From Peribacillus frigoritolerans (GTDB lineage: Bacteria > Bacillota > Bacilli > Bacillales > DSM-1321): DNA of 64,000 nt. The translations under genes were made by a program, and so were the position numbers. Shown here piece by piece: positions 25,579 to 33,887 of this stretch; positions within the stretch are counted from its first letter, which is position 1, and the number at the start of each line of letters is the position of its first letter. The notes under the pieces are model-generated. The model was not told where the DNA came from. It ran no database searches and saw only the letters and a list, made by a program, of their open reading frames with translations. The DNA is taken from assembly GCF_001636405.1 (NCBI RefSeq), contig NZ_KV440950.1:1325712-1389711 (forward strand), in the 5' to 3' direction.

Positions 25579-27336
25579 ATGAAGAGTTCTAGCAGGTTTG
25601 AAGGATATAACTTAGGCCATTTTCAGAAAGACCTGGTTGCCGGGGTTGTAGTTGGGATAGTAGCGATTCCTTTAGCGATGGCTTTTGCCATTGCTTCTGG
25701 AGTAAGGCCGGAATACGGACTGTACACATCGATTATTGCAGGAATCATGGTCTCCCTTTTTGGCGGATCGAAATATCAAATTGCAGGCCCGACTGGAGCC
25801 TTTGTCCCGGTCTTGTTAGGGGTGGTCATGCAGTTCGGATATGAAAAACTGTTAATCGCCGGTTTCCTGGCAGGTATCATGATTTTTCTTTTAGGTGTCT
25901 TCAAACTGGGAAGATTCATCAAGTTTATTCCGCGTCCAGTTACCATCGGCTTTACAGCTGGAATTGCCGTGATCATCTTCTCGGGGCAGATTGCCAATTT
26001 CTTTGGACTCAGTAACTTAAAAAAAGAAGAGGTCTTTCTTTTAAATATGAAAGAAATCTTAGTGAACTTCAATACAGTGAATATCTATAGTGTACTGGTA
26101 GCTAGCATAAGTCTGACTCTCGTCATATTAACTCCAAAATATTTACCGAAAATCCCTGGAGCATTGCTGGGATTGATTGTATCAACTCTTGTCGCCAGCT
26201 TATTCTTTCCAGGTCAGGTAGCGACCATAGGATCGGCATATGGCGCCATTCCTAATACATTGCCCCATTTTCAGTTTCCCCATATCACTGGCGGTCTGGT
26301 GATTGAACTCCTTCCGGCTGCTTTGGTCATCGCCATGCTTGGAGGTATTGAATCACTTTTATCCGCTGTAGTGGCAGACGGCATGACCAACAGTAAACAT
26401 AACAGCAATAAAGAGCTGATGGGACAAGGATTGACCAATATGATTACGCCTTTATTTGGAGGCATTCCGGCTACAGGTGCCATCGCCCGTACTGCGACGA
26501 ATATTAAAAACGGTGCAGTCTCCCCCATATCAGGCGTGATTCATGGGTTGGTGGTATTGCTGGTGTTAGTCAGTTTGGCGCCTTATGCTTCGGCCATTCC
26601 TTTGGCCAGCATGGCCCCGATTCTTATGTTTGTTGCATGGAACATGAGCGAACGCAAAGAATTTTCGCATATTTTAAAAGCCAAAACCATGGACTCGGTC
26701 GTATTGCTCGTTACCTTCGTGTTAACCGTAGTGATTGACCTGACAACAGGCGTCGGGATCGGATTACTATTAGCCATTCTATCGTTCGTTAAACTGATGA
26801 GCGGTACATTGAAATTATCAAAGGTATTACCAGATCCAGCTGATAAACTAGTTAAACCAGAAATGGTGCAACAAGGTTCAAGCTGCCCGCAGATTAACAT
26901 TTATACGATAGAAGGACCTTTATTCTTTGGCACAATCGAAAGGCTGCAAGAAGAAATCGAGGAAATAATGCGATCAAAACCAAAAGTCCTCCTATTAAGA
27001 ATGAGCAATGTGTCCTTCATCGATACATCGGGGGAAGCACTGCTAACCGACATCGTGAAGCAATTCAAGTTTCATAATCTACAAGTTCTGATTTCAGGAA
27101 TTCAACAGGAACCTAAAGAAATGCTGAGAAAAACCGGATTTATTGAACTGGTTGGTGAGGAACAGTTCTTTTCCAGTACGGGTGATGCCATCAATAAAGC
27201 TTTATCCAAACTGGATGAGAACCGTTGTAAAGGGTGTAAACAGTTTTCATTTGCTGAATGTACCGCACTCTCACAGCAAGTTCAAAAGCCTGCGTTATTA
27301 AAACAAAGCAGAAAAAGGGAGATAGGGTTAACTTGA
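25579..27336 (+). CDS. SulP-family anion transporter with STAS domain, YvdB-like
   Basis: 585 residues from ATG 25579 (AAGGAGCG upstream; the longer frame runs into the carbonic anhydrase gene). The SulP core of 10-14 helices includes FQKDLVAGVVVGIVAIPLAMAFAIASGVRPEYGLYTSIIAG and the QIAGPTGAF motif; the cytoplasmic STAS domain covers about residues 440-550 (LLLRMSNVSFIDTSGEALLTDIV). The C-terminus is Cys-containing (NRCKGCKQFSFAEC). Pairing with a carbonic anhydrase favours bicarbonate or sulfate as substrate, as in BicA-like systems. Confidence 0.93.
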   Translation: MKSSSRFEGYNLGHFQKDLVAGVVVGIVAIPLAMAFAIASGVRPEYGLYTSIIAGIMVSLFGGSKYQIAGPTGAFVPVLLGVVMQFGYEKLLIAGFLAGIMIFLLGVFKLGRFIKFIPRPVTIGFTAGIAVIIFSGQIANFFGLSNLKKEEVFLLNMKEILVNFNTVNIYSVLVASISLTLVILTPKYLPKIPGALLGLIVSTLVASLFFPGQVATIGSAYGAIPNTLPHFQFPHITGGLVIELLPAALVIAMLGGIESLLSAVVADGMTNSKHNSNKELMGQGLTNMITPLFGGIPATGAIARTATNIKNGAVSPISGVIHGLVVLLVLVSLAPYASAIPLASMAPILMFVAWNMSERKEFSHILKAKTMDSVVLLVTFVLTVVIDLTTGVGIGLLLAILSFVKLMSGTLKLSKVLPDPADKLVKPEMVQQGSSCPQINIYTIEGPLFFGTIERLQEEIEEIMRSKPKVLLLRMSNVSFIDTSGEALLTDIVKQFKFHNLQVLISGIQQEPKEMLRKTGFIELVGEEQFFSSTGDAINKALSKLDENRCKGCKQFSFAECTALSQQVQKPALLKQSRKREIGLT

Positions 27337-27350
27337 CTCCCGTCAAGAAG

Positions 27351-27384
27351 AAAAAGGCATCTGCTTTTGGCGGATGTCCTTTTT
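27351..27384 (+). terminator. Terminator after the SulP gene
   Basis: AAAAAGGCATCTG-CTTTTGG-CGGATGTCCTTTTT: imperfect but long stem with flanking A and T runs. Confidence 0.78.
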
Positions 27385-27444
27385 CTTTGATTATAAAGTC
27401 TGTGCCGCCTATTACCCACGGTTTATCAGATTTCTTTAAGACAA

Positions 27445-27477
27445 TACAAAACGCATGCCCTAATTAAGAGCATGCGT
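27445..27477 (-). terminator. Terminator of the class D beta-lactamase gene
   Basis: On the minus strand ACGCATGC ... GCATGCGT is followed by TTTTGT, seven bases past the gene's stop. Confidence 0.8.
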
Positions 27478-27483
27478 GAACGT

Positions 27484-28275
27484 TTATTCTTCTATGATTT
27501 CCAACTCTTTCAGGGCTTCAAGCGTAATCGTTTTGGCTTTGCTTCCGCTGCCGTCCATGTTCGTTGCGAAGGCCCATTTTCCTTTGTCCGTTTCGATGTA
27601 CCCCACATACCAGCCCAATCCCATATCAGAAAGGCGTGTACCGGTTTTTCCATGGAGGACATATGAGTCCGCTTCTTCATTGATCATGATTCTCTTTACG
27701 GTTCTCATATGCTGCTTATCGATAGGCAGCTTTTCCTCTACAAGCTTTTCCATGAATTGGACTTGTTCCCGGGCGGAAATCTTTATGCTGCTGTCCAGCC
27801 AGAACTGATCGACCCCGCCGGAGATATCACGATTGCCGTAATCGAGCAGGTTCACATACTGCTGCATGTTTTCCGCCCCGATATCGCGGGCCATTGCTTG
27901 ATAATACCAAATCACGGAATGCCTCATGGCTGAAGCAAGCGTATGATCTCTGTTCCAATCTTCAAATTCCCTGATTACGCCATCCCAGCGCTTCACTTCA
28001 TATTCATCGCTCACCGCTTTTGTCTGTAAACCGATTAATGCATTCGCCACTTTGAATGTCGATTCTGGTGTGTAGCGTACTTTACTTCTCTGTTTATTAT
28101 AGATAAATACCTTATCATTTTTAAAGTTTTGGAGTACCATCGTGCCTTCCGCACCATCGAAGGAATCCCCGATATCCAGTTCTTTCACCTTTTGATCGTT
28201 AGCACTTGCATGAATCGTGCTCATGGAACCAGTGACTAGCAGGACAAGAATGAAACATAACGTTTTGATTTTCAT
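27484..28275 (-). CDS. Class D (OXA/YbxI/BSD-1-like) beta-lactamase
   Basis: 263 residues with a signal peptide (LCFILVLLVTGSMSTIHA). Active-site motifs of serine class D enzymes are all present: STFK (Ser72, Lys75), SVI (Ser120), YGN (146-148) and KTG (210-212), with QFW near 157-159 in the omega-loop region. Length and motif spacing fit the chromosomal Bacillus group represented by YbxI/BSD-1, which hydrolyses penicillins weakly to strongly depending on member. Exported, possibly released. No mobile element flanks it. Confidence 0.92.
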   Translation of the reverse strand: MKIKTLCFILVLLVTGSMSTIHASANDQKVKELDIGDSFDGAEGTMVLQNFKNDKVFIYNKQRSKVRYTPESTFKVANALIGLQTKAVSDEYEVKRWDGVIREFEDWNRDHTLASAMRHSVIWYYQAMARDIGAENMQQYVNLLDYGNRDISGGVDQFWLDSSIKISAREQVQFMEKLVEEKLPIDKQHMRTVKRIMINEEADSYVLHGKTGTRLSDMGLGWYVGYIETDKGKWAFATNMDGSGSKAKTITLEALKELEIIEE

Positions 28276-28474
28276 TACACACTCTCCTTTAAGGCATGGA
28301 TTGATCGATCATCAAATAATTTCCATAAAATAGGTTGATAGCTAAAGTATACCTATTCCTGATGAAAAACGAAACCTTATTCTTGGGTTCCATCTAGATA
28401 GTATCGATTAAGGAGGAATGCAGCGGGTAGCTAATGAATATATAGAGCAAACGATGGAATGGGAGGAATCTATC

Positions 28475-29119
28475 ATGGAGGTTAACCAAAGAAAAGTAAA
28501 TAGTAATGAAAAAGAAATTACATACACACATATTGAAACCGGAAGTCCGGCCGTTTGTTTTATGTTTTCGGGTGCGGGGTACACGTATGAGAAGCCGCTA
28601 TTCTATTATTCGACGATGATCATGCTTCAAAATCAGTATGATGTCGTGCATATTCATTACGCCTACGACCAGGATATATTCAAGCATCCATTGGTGGATA
28701 TCACAAAAGTGATCGTTAATGATATCAATCCCGTCATTACGGAAGTGCTTCAAAATCATGAATATCAAGGAACTGTGTTTCTAGGCAAATCACTTGGCAC
28801 CATCCCCATCATCAACGGAATCATGAAAAGTGAGCGGTTTACGAATGCCAAAATGATTTTGCTGACGCCGCTATTGAAGTTCGATTCGATTTTTGATGGG
28901 GTATTGAGCTGCAATCATTCAGCACATATAGTTGTTGGTGAAAAAGGTCATCATTATATTCCAGATAAAATTCAAGCGATTGAAAATAAACCGAACATAA
29001 GCATGAATAAAATCCCGCATGCAAATCATTCCTTGGATATTGAACCTTTCGATACTTCAAGGACGATCATCGTGCTGGAAGGTGTAATGAATAGAATGGA
29101 AGAGTTTTTAAAAAAATAG
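28475..29119 (+). CDS. Alpha/beta hydrolase, small intracellular
   Basis: 214 residues from ATG 28475 (GGGAGG eight bases upstream; ATG 28418 lies only one base from an AAGGAGGA). The nucleophile elbow is FLGKSLGTIP (Ser), an acid region is near HIVVGEKGHHY and a terminal HANHSLD supplies the His. The fold and size fit serine hydrolases of the esterase/dienelactone type. No signal peptide; substrate unknown. Confidence 0.8.
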   Translation: MEVNQRKVNSNEKEITYTHIETGSPAVCFMFSGAGYTYEKPLFYYSTMIMLQNQYDVVHIHYAYDQDIFKHPLVDITKVIVNDINPVITEVLQNHEYQGTVFLGKSLGTIPIINGIMKSERFTNAKMILLTPLLKFDSIFDGVLSCNHSAHIVVGEKGHHYIPDKIQAIENKPNISMNKIPHANHSLDIEPFDTSRTIIVLEGVMNRMEEFLKK

Positions 29120-29213
29120 GCTAGCGAAATACAAAAGGGTTCAATCCGGGGGTTAGCGGGTGGAGAATGTTATAATAAGAGTATTGTAGTTTGGGGTTCT
29201 GAAAGGAGAAATG

Positions 29214-29603
29214 ATGGTGGGAACCAATACATTTCATTCAATTGATGAATATATCATACAATTTCCCGAGGAAGTTCAGGAGATATTAAAAACGTTAAGA
29301 AAAGTCATAAAGGATGCAGCACCGGATGCAGAAGAGAAGATAAGTTATCAAATGCCTACCTTTGTTTTATATGGAAATCTAGTACATTTCGCTGCCTATA
29401 AAAAACATATAGGATTCTATCCAACTCCAAGCGCGATCTCTGCGTTTGAATCTGCCTTATCTGAATATAAATGTTCAAAAGGGGCCGTTCAGTTTCCACT
29501 AAACAAGCCAATTCCTTATGAATTAATAACCGAGATGGTTATATTTAGAGTGGAAGCGAACAAAAAGAAAAAAGCAGTAGGCAAATCTCAAAAGAAAAAA
29601 TAA
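29214..29603 (+). CDS. DUF1801 (YdhG-like) family protein
   Basis: 129 residues. FHSIDEYIIQFPEEVQEILKTLRKVIKDAAPDAEEKISYQMPTF and HIGFYPTPSAISAFE are characteristic of DUF1801, whose Bacillus member Fra was reported as an iron-chaperone-like frataxin analogue. A Lys-rich tail (KKKKAVGKSQKKK) follows. The AAAGGAG site is so close that ATG 29211, ATG 29214 or GTG 29217 could be the start; 29214 is a compromise. Confidence 0.85.
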   Translation: MVGTNTFHSIDEYIIQFPEEVQEILKTLRKVIKDAAPDAEEKISYQMPTFVLYGNLVHFAAYKKHIGFYPTPSAISAFESALSEYKCSKGAVQFPLNKPIPYELITEMVIFRVEANKKKKAVGKSQKKK

Positions 29604-29694
29604 CATCGATTATTATCAGAATTCACAAAATGCTTAATATATGAGAGTATGAGCTGCCAGGATTTAAGGACCGAAAGAGAAAGGTGGAAATAAT

Positions 29695-30186
29695 ATGTTC
29701 AAAAAATTATTCAGTAAAAAAGAAAGTGTGGAACAACTGCTTGCTCCTATAAACGGACAAGTAATAAAAATAGAAGATGTTCCGGATCCGGTGTTTTCCG
29801 GGAAAATGATGGGGGACGGAATAGCGATTCTTCCTGAGGAAGGGTTGGTCGTATCTCCAATCGATGCAGAAGTGATCCAGGTTTTTCATACTAAACATGC
29901 TCTAGGCCTCCGTACGAAGAATGGCATAGAATTGTTGATTCATATTGGATTGGAAACAGTTAACCTTAAAGGCGAAGGATTTGAAGTCCATGTCGCAGAA
30001 GGGCAAAGGGTAAAAGCAGGAGACAAGCTTGTGACATTTGATATCGATTTTCTAAAATCCAACGCTCCAAGCATCGTTACTCCGATCGTTGTCACGAATG
30101 GCGAGCTGGTTGAAAAACTGGAAAAAACAAATAATACACAAGCAACTATTAACGATACGGAGATCATGAGTGTTTATCTGAAGTGA
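29695..30186 (+). CDS. PTS glucose-type EIIA component (Crr/YpqE-like)
   Basis: 163 residues, the full length of free-standing EIIA-Glc. Key residues are visible: phospho-acceptor His83 in IELLIHIGLETVNL and supporting His68 in FHTKHALGL. It takes a phosphate from HPr and passes it to an EIIB domain elsewhere; none is encoded nearby. Hence either a general EIIA for several sugar permeases or a regulatory one. AGAAAGGTGG site upstream. Confidence 0.93.
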   Translation: MFKKLFSKKESVEQLLAPINGQVIKIEDVPDPVFSGKMMGDGIAILPEEGLVVSPIDAEVIQVFHTKHALGLRTKNGIELLIHIGLETVNLKGEGFEVHVAEGQRVKAGDKLVTFDIDFLKSNAPSIVTPIVVTNGELVEKLEKTNNTQATINDTEIMSVYLK

Positions 30187-30294
30187 AAGAAAGATTCCAT
30201 GATGACCTCTCCTTTCAGGCTGCAAGCAGGAAAATCGAAAATTGCAGCGAATAGTAGGTGAGTGAACAAATAAAATCAAGCGAGGGTGAATTGG

Positions 30295-30711
30295 ATGGGA
30301 GTTCAAGCAGAAAAGATTTTTGTAAACTTGCCTGTTAAAGATTTGGATGCCTCAGTAGAATTTTTCACAAAGGTCGGTTTTGAGTTTAACGAGCAAATGA
30401 CCAATGAAAATGCGACATGCATGGTTATAAGTGAGTCCATATATGTCATGTTGTTAGTGGAAGACTACTTTAAAACGTTTACCAAGAAGGAAATCCCTGA
30501 TTCTGCAGCGAGTAAGGAAACCATCGTCGCCCTGTCCGTTAAAAGCAAGGAAGAAGTCGATGAGATCGTGAATAGGGCACTGGATGTTGGCGGAAAGCCT
30601 TTCAATGAAGCCATTGATCATGGTTTCATGTACGGTTGGAGTTTTCTGGATATCGACGGGCATTCTTGGGAAGTATTTTACATGGACGAAAGCGGATTTA
30701 ATCAAGAATAA
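30295..30711 (+). CDS. VOC-superfamily (glyoxalase-like) protein
   Basis: 138 residues with two betaalphabetabetabeta units: KIFVNLPVKDLDASVEFFTKVGFEFN at the start and GKPFNEAIDHGFMYGWSFLDIDGHSWEVFYMD at the end. This is the usual pattern of small lactoylglutathione-lyase-like / PhnB-like proteins. Metal ligands are plausible (His in the DHG and DGHSWE segments) but the reaction is unknown. ATG 30295 preferred over GTG 30286 because GAGGGTG is seven bases upstream. Confidence 0.88.
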   Translation: MGVQAEKIFVNLPVKDLDASVEFFTKVGFEFNEQMTNENATCMVISESIYVMLLVEDYFKTFTKKEIPDSAASKETIVALSVKSKEEVDEIVNRALDVGGKPFNEAIDHGFMYGWSFLDIDGHSWEVFYMDESGFNQE

Positions 30712-30716
30712 AAAGC

Positions 30717-30750
30717 AAGGCACAATCCTTCACGAAGGATTGTGCCTTTT
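30717..30750. terminator. Bidirectional terminator between VOC and GNAT genes
   Basis: AAGGCACAATCCTT-CACG-AAGGATTGTGCCTT, a 14-bp perfect stem with T and A flanks, between convergent genes. Confidence 0.92.
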
Positions 30751-30774
30751 CTAGCAATCTTAGCTGAATTTCAT

Positions 30775-31290
30775 TCATAACAATACGGGGCTAATGTCTT
30801 TCCACTTATAAACCAATAGGTTCAATTCAGCACCAGCAATTTTGATTTTTTCGGTTTTAAGCAATTCAGCACCAAATGCCTCATAGAAGTATCGAGATTT
30901 ATTATCTTCAAGCACCTCTACGAAAATTGTCTTGAATCCCAGTTCTTCGAATTTAAAGAATAATTCTTTGATGAGTTTCTTACCTATTCCCATTCTTTGT
31001 GAATTTTCGAGGATATATATCGCAGTTAAATCGCCCGAATCCTCAACTTGATTCGTCTCCCTTTTCCCTCCGCATATAAATCCTACTATTTTTCCTTCGT
31101 TATTTTCTGCGACATAAACATGATTTCCATTACTAGTTATATTCTTTATCCATATGTCTTTCCTTTTCTCATAAGAAAGTTCATCTAAAAATTCACTCGG
31201 CATTATATCTTTATAAGTGGTCCGCCAGCAATCCACATGGACTTTCGCTATCCCTTCCGCATCAGCCAACGTCGCCTCTCTTATTAGCAT
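30775..31290 (-). CDS. GNAT-family N-acetyltransferase
   Basis: 171 residues. IREATLADAEGIAKVHVDCWRTTYKDIMP is the common N-terminus of this Bacillus GNAT group; the acetyl-CoA loop is QRMGIGKKLIKEL (R/Q-x-x-G-x-G/A) and the C-terminal FYEAFGAE motif is present. Soluble acetyltransferase with unknown acceptor. AGGAGGAAACACT precedes the ATG. Confidence 0.9.
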   Translation of the reverse strand: MLIREATLADAEGIAKVHVDCWRTTYKDIMPSEFLDELSYEKRKDIWIKNITSNGNHVYVAENNEGKIVGFICGGKRETNQVEDSGDLTAIYILENSQRMGIGKKLIKELFFKFEELGFKTIFVEVLEDNKSRYFYEAFGAELLKTEKIKIAGAELNLLVYKWKDISPVLL

Positions 31291-31437
31291 AGTGTTTCCT
31301 CCTTTTTTAAGTTTGCTATACTTCCTATTTTTTACTAATATTATCCAATTAGCAACTAATTGGCCCGAGATATTCCAATAATTAACTTTGTATGTTACTA
31401 TTTCCTATAGTTTGTTTAATGTGAGAGAAGGAATGAG

Positions 31438-31864
31438 ATGAAACAGATTTTCCGTAGTAAAATATTTTATTTAATAAGCTTCTTGACTATCTTGGGGGTT
31501 TTGCTGGTTTTTAATAATGACGAAGAACCGACTGAGAAATTAACTGACGATGAATTTTTTACAAATTTAGCGGATGGAAAAGTGACATTAATAGAGGTGG
31601 AGCAGCGAAAAAGTGTGATAGAAATAAGCGGTCGGCTGGCAGGGTATAAAAAGGATCAATACTTTGTCGCGTCTGTCCCAAATAGTGAAACTTCGCTAGA
31701 TAGAATGAATAATGCTGCAGAGGAACATGATATAAAAAATGGAGTTTACACCATACAAAGAGGCAAGCGGATGGGTCACCCTGTTTACAACGACCATTAC
31801 GTTCATGATCATTTCCTTCCTGTTTTTAGTCTTATTACTATTTAGAGTTATAATAAAAAGATAG
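31438..31864 (+). pseudogene. Orphan FtsH N-terminal (membrane/extracytoplasmic) module with frameshift
   Basis: The first 110 codons read KQIFRSKIFYLISFLTILGVLLVFNN ... LTDDEFFTNLADGKVTLIEVEQRKSVIEISGRLAGYKKDQYFVASVPNSETSLDRMNNAAEE, closely parallel to the start of B. subtilis FtsH (TM1 plus extracytoplasmic domain). The ORF then runs out of register to 31845, but the +1 frame from 31766 gives SGWVTLFTTTITFMIISFLF and more hydrophobic residues to a stop at 31862, the counterpart of FtsH SGWVTFLTTIIPFVIIF (TM2). No AAA+ or protease domain follows. So this is a truncated FtsH paralogue with one frameshift. Confidence 0.8.
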
Positions 31865-31970
31865 TTTTCGACGATATATTCCCATTTTCGGAGATAAAAC
31901 TGCAAGTTTCGTCGATATTTCTATTGAGTTATGGCTTCTGCAAAAAAAGAGATAAACCTTTAAAATGGTA

Positions 31971-31999
31971 TTGAAGATTGCTGAATAGTTTGATAGAAT
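31971..31999 (+). promoter_or_regulatory. Promoter of the ZTP riboswitch-serA unit
   Basis: TTGAAG (31971) and TAGAAT (31994) with a 17-bp spacer, about 15 bp before the riboswitch. Confidence 0.7.
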
Positions 32000-32013
32000 A
32001 AAATAAATGAAAA

Positions 32014-32084
32014 AGACTATGTGCAACTGGCGAAACACGGATAACCGTGAGGGAACACATAGTGTCGTAGCCGTTCGCCTGGGC
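32014..32084 (+). promoter_or_regulatory. ZTP (pfl) riboswitch aptamer
   Basis: The stem ACTATGTG / CACATAGT (32016-32023 with 32056-32063) encloses the conserved CTGGCGAAACA and an inner CGG...CCG hairpin plus GGGAACA. After a short linker comes the second conserved block GTAGCCGTTCGCCTGGGCA. These two blocks are the hallmark of the pfl motif, which senses ZTP/ZMP (AICAR phosphates) that accumulate when 10-formyl-THF is short. An intrinsic terminator follows at once, so ligand binding should allow read-through into serA. Confidence 0.93.
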
Positions 32085-32118
32085 AGAGGTAAGGGATTTT
32101 ATCCCTTGCCTCTTTCTG
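32085..32118 (+). terminator. Regulated terminator of the ZTP riboswitch
   Basis: AGAGGTAAGGGA-TTTTA-TCCCTTGCCTCT then TTCT. Its 5' side directly abuts the GCCTGGGC block that forms the aptamer pseudoknot, the usual ZTP expression platform. Confidence 0.88.
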
Positions 32119-32197
32119 TATATTAACAGATAGTAAAGGTTTAAAGTTAATATTTTGAAATTTCAAAAACATCATAATCAAAAGAGGAGCTAACAAA

Positions 32198-33397
32198 ATG
32201 AGCACAATACTTTTAGAAAAAGTCAAAACGATCAAAGCGTTAAATAATATTGCCGAAAGCGGGCTGAATGTTTTCAATAAAGGCGATTTTAAAGTCGACA
32301 ATGATAGTGAAAACCCTGATGCGATCGTTCTTCGCAGCTTTAATATGCATACTATGGAATTCGGCGATCAGTTAAAAGCAATCGCAAGGGCAGGGGCTGG
32401 AGTCAATAATATTCCGGTCGACAAATGCACTGAGCAAGGAATTGTCGTTTTCAATACACCTGGGGCTAACGCAAACGCTGTAAAAGAAATGGTGCTAACG
32501 ACATTAATGGCTTCATCTCGTAACCTTTTTGCCGGTGTGGCTTGGACAAAGACGCTAGAAGGCGAAGGGGAACAAATTCCGAAGCTTGTCGAAGCAGGAA
32601 AGAAACAATTCGTTGGTAAAGAAATCAAGGGAAAAACTCTTGGCGTAATCGGTTTAGGAGCAATCGGTGCACTTGTAGCGAATGACGCGCTTGATTTGGA
32701 CATGGATGTCATTGGCTTTGACCCGTTCATCTCTGTTGATACAGCTTGGAACTTATCCCGCAATGTACAGCGCGCCATGACAATTGAAGAATTGTTTGCA
32801 GAATCTGATTATATTACAGTACACGTTCCATTAACTGACGACACAAAAGGAATGTTTAACCAAGAAACATTCAGCATCATGAAGCCGGGCGTACATATCT
32901 TGAATTTCTCACGCGGCGAGCTAGTGAATGAAAATGATATGCAAGCTGCACTTGAAAGCGGAAAAGTAGGCAAGTTCATTACTGACTTCCCGAATGAAAA
33001 CGTGTTGAAAATGAAAAATGTCGTTCCAATTCCGCATCTTGGTGCCTCTACGCTAGAATCAGAGGAAAACTGCGCCATCATGGCAGCTCGTCAGTTGAAG
33101 AACTTTTTAGAAACAGGGAACATCAAGAACTCTGTGAATTTCCCGAATACTTCCCTTCCTTTTACAGGAAACCGTCGTGTGGCAACTTTCCACGAAAACG
33201 TTCCGAACATGGTTGGGCAAATCACGCTGGCTGTATCAAGCTTTAATTTGAACATCGCTGACATGGTTAACAGAAGCCGTGGGGGATATGCATATACGAT
33301 CATCGACATTGATGGAGAAGTAAACGGCGATATCATTCCTGCCTTGGAAGATCAAATCAAACAAATCGAAGGCATCGTTACAACTCGTATCATCTAA
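32198..33397 (+). CDS. serA: D-3-phosphoglycerate dehydrogenase
   Basis: 399 residues: substrate/NAD-binding 2-hydroxyacid dehydrogenase domain with AIARAGAGVNNIPVDKCTEQGIVVFNTPGANANAVKEMV, the Rossmann motif GKTLGVIGLGAIGALVAN, catalytic-region HVPLTDDTKGMF, NFSRGELVNE and PHLGASTLESEENCA, followed by a short C-terminal ACT-like domain (NIADMVNRSRGGYAYTIIDIDG ... IEGIVTTRII). First step of serine synthesis. The ZTP riboswitch upstream links serine (the one-carbon donor via GlyA) to folate status. Shorter than B. subtilis SerA, matching the single-ACT class. AGAGGAGC site. Confidence 0.95.
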   Translation: MSTILLEKVKTIKALNNIAESGLNVFNKGDFKVDNDSENPDAIVLRSFNMHTMEFGDQLKAIARAGAGVNNIPVDKCTEQGIVVFNTPGANANAVKEMVLTTLMASSRNLFAGVAWTKTLEGEGEQIPKLVEAGKKQFVGKEIKGKTLGVIGLGAIGALVANDALDLDMDVIGFDPFISVDTAWNLSRNVQRAMTIEELFAESDYITVHVPLTDDTKGMFNQETFSIMKPGVHILNFSRGELVNENDMQAALESGKVGKFITDFPNENVLKMKNVVPIPHLGASTLESEENCAIMAARQLKNFLETGNIKNSVNFPNTSLPFTGNRRVATFHENVPNMVGQITLAVSSFNLNIADMVNRSRGGYAYTIIDIDGEVNGDIIPALEDQIKQIEGIVTTRII

Positions 33398-33427
33398 TTG
33401 GAACCAAAATAAAACTGATAAATAGTG

Positions 33428-33463
33428 AAAGCCTCAATTCCTTTAAGGAGTTGAGGCTTTTTT
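33428..33463 (+). terminator. serA terminator
   Basis: AAAGCCTCAATTCC-TTTAA-GGAGTTGAGGCTTTTTT; strong stem with T-run. Confidence 0.93.
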
Positions 33464-33627
33464 AGGCTTTATTAATGATTTTGGAATAAATATTGGGGTG
33501 GTCATACTAAACATGGCTCACGTGTTAACAACCTAGGGATTACAACGGACTCAGCCTGTGGGCAGCTCGATACATTCAGCTGAAGTCAAAACGTCTTCTA
33601 TCACGGATTGCTTTAGCTTCGAAATTC

Positions 33628-33804
33628 TCAAAATCCGTCATGCTTTCCTTCTGTGTTATCTTCATAATGTACAAAAAACATCAAGTAAATTGCGAATAGG
33701 AGATGCAAATAAAGTGGAACATCTTTATCACTTTGAATGACAACAAATATGTACATTCCATATAGCAAAATGGGAATGCTTAAAAGGATTCTGTGCTTAG
33801 TCAC
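33628..33804 (-). CDS. Putative small membrane protein, 58 aa
   Basis: GTG 33804 overlaps the stop of the preceding mini-ORF (ATGTGA). The product TKHRILLSIPILLYGMYIFVV ... VPLYLHLLFAIYLMFFVHYEDN has two clear hydrophobic helices and a charged tail. No family recognised. GGGGG lies about eight bases upstream. The two-helix pattern and the overlap suggest a real coupled pair, but both ORFs are very short. Confidence 0.5.
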   Translation of the reverse strand: MTKHRILLSIPILLYGMYIFVVIQSDKDVPLYLHLLFAIYLMFFVHYEDNTEGKHDGF

Positions 33805-33887
33805 ATGTCATACCCCCAGTTATCCTCAAATATTAATACTTGAGCCACTTGAAAACCCTTTTCTGCTAGAACATCTGCTAATTTCAT
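33801..33887 (-). CDS. Putative 28-aa peptide, first gene of a two-gene micro-operon
   Basis: ATG 33887 is preceded by a near-perfect ribosome site (AGGAGGGTGAAGCT). The product is KLADVLAEKGFQVAQVLIFEDNWGYDM. It ends at the overlapping start of the small membrane protein. It could be a leader peptide for that ORF; no family recognised. The remaining gaps 33464-33627 and 33888-34226 show no convincing gene. Confidence 0.45.
   Translation of the reverse strand: MKLADVLAEKGFQVAQVLIFEDNWGYDM

Noticed and set aside
30052..30306. 84-codon minus-strand ORF over the end of the EIIA gene
   Set aside because: Overlaps two well-supported genes in antisense and lacks a site.
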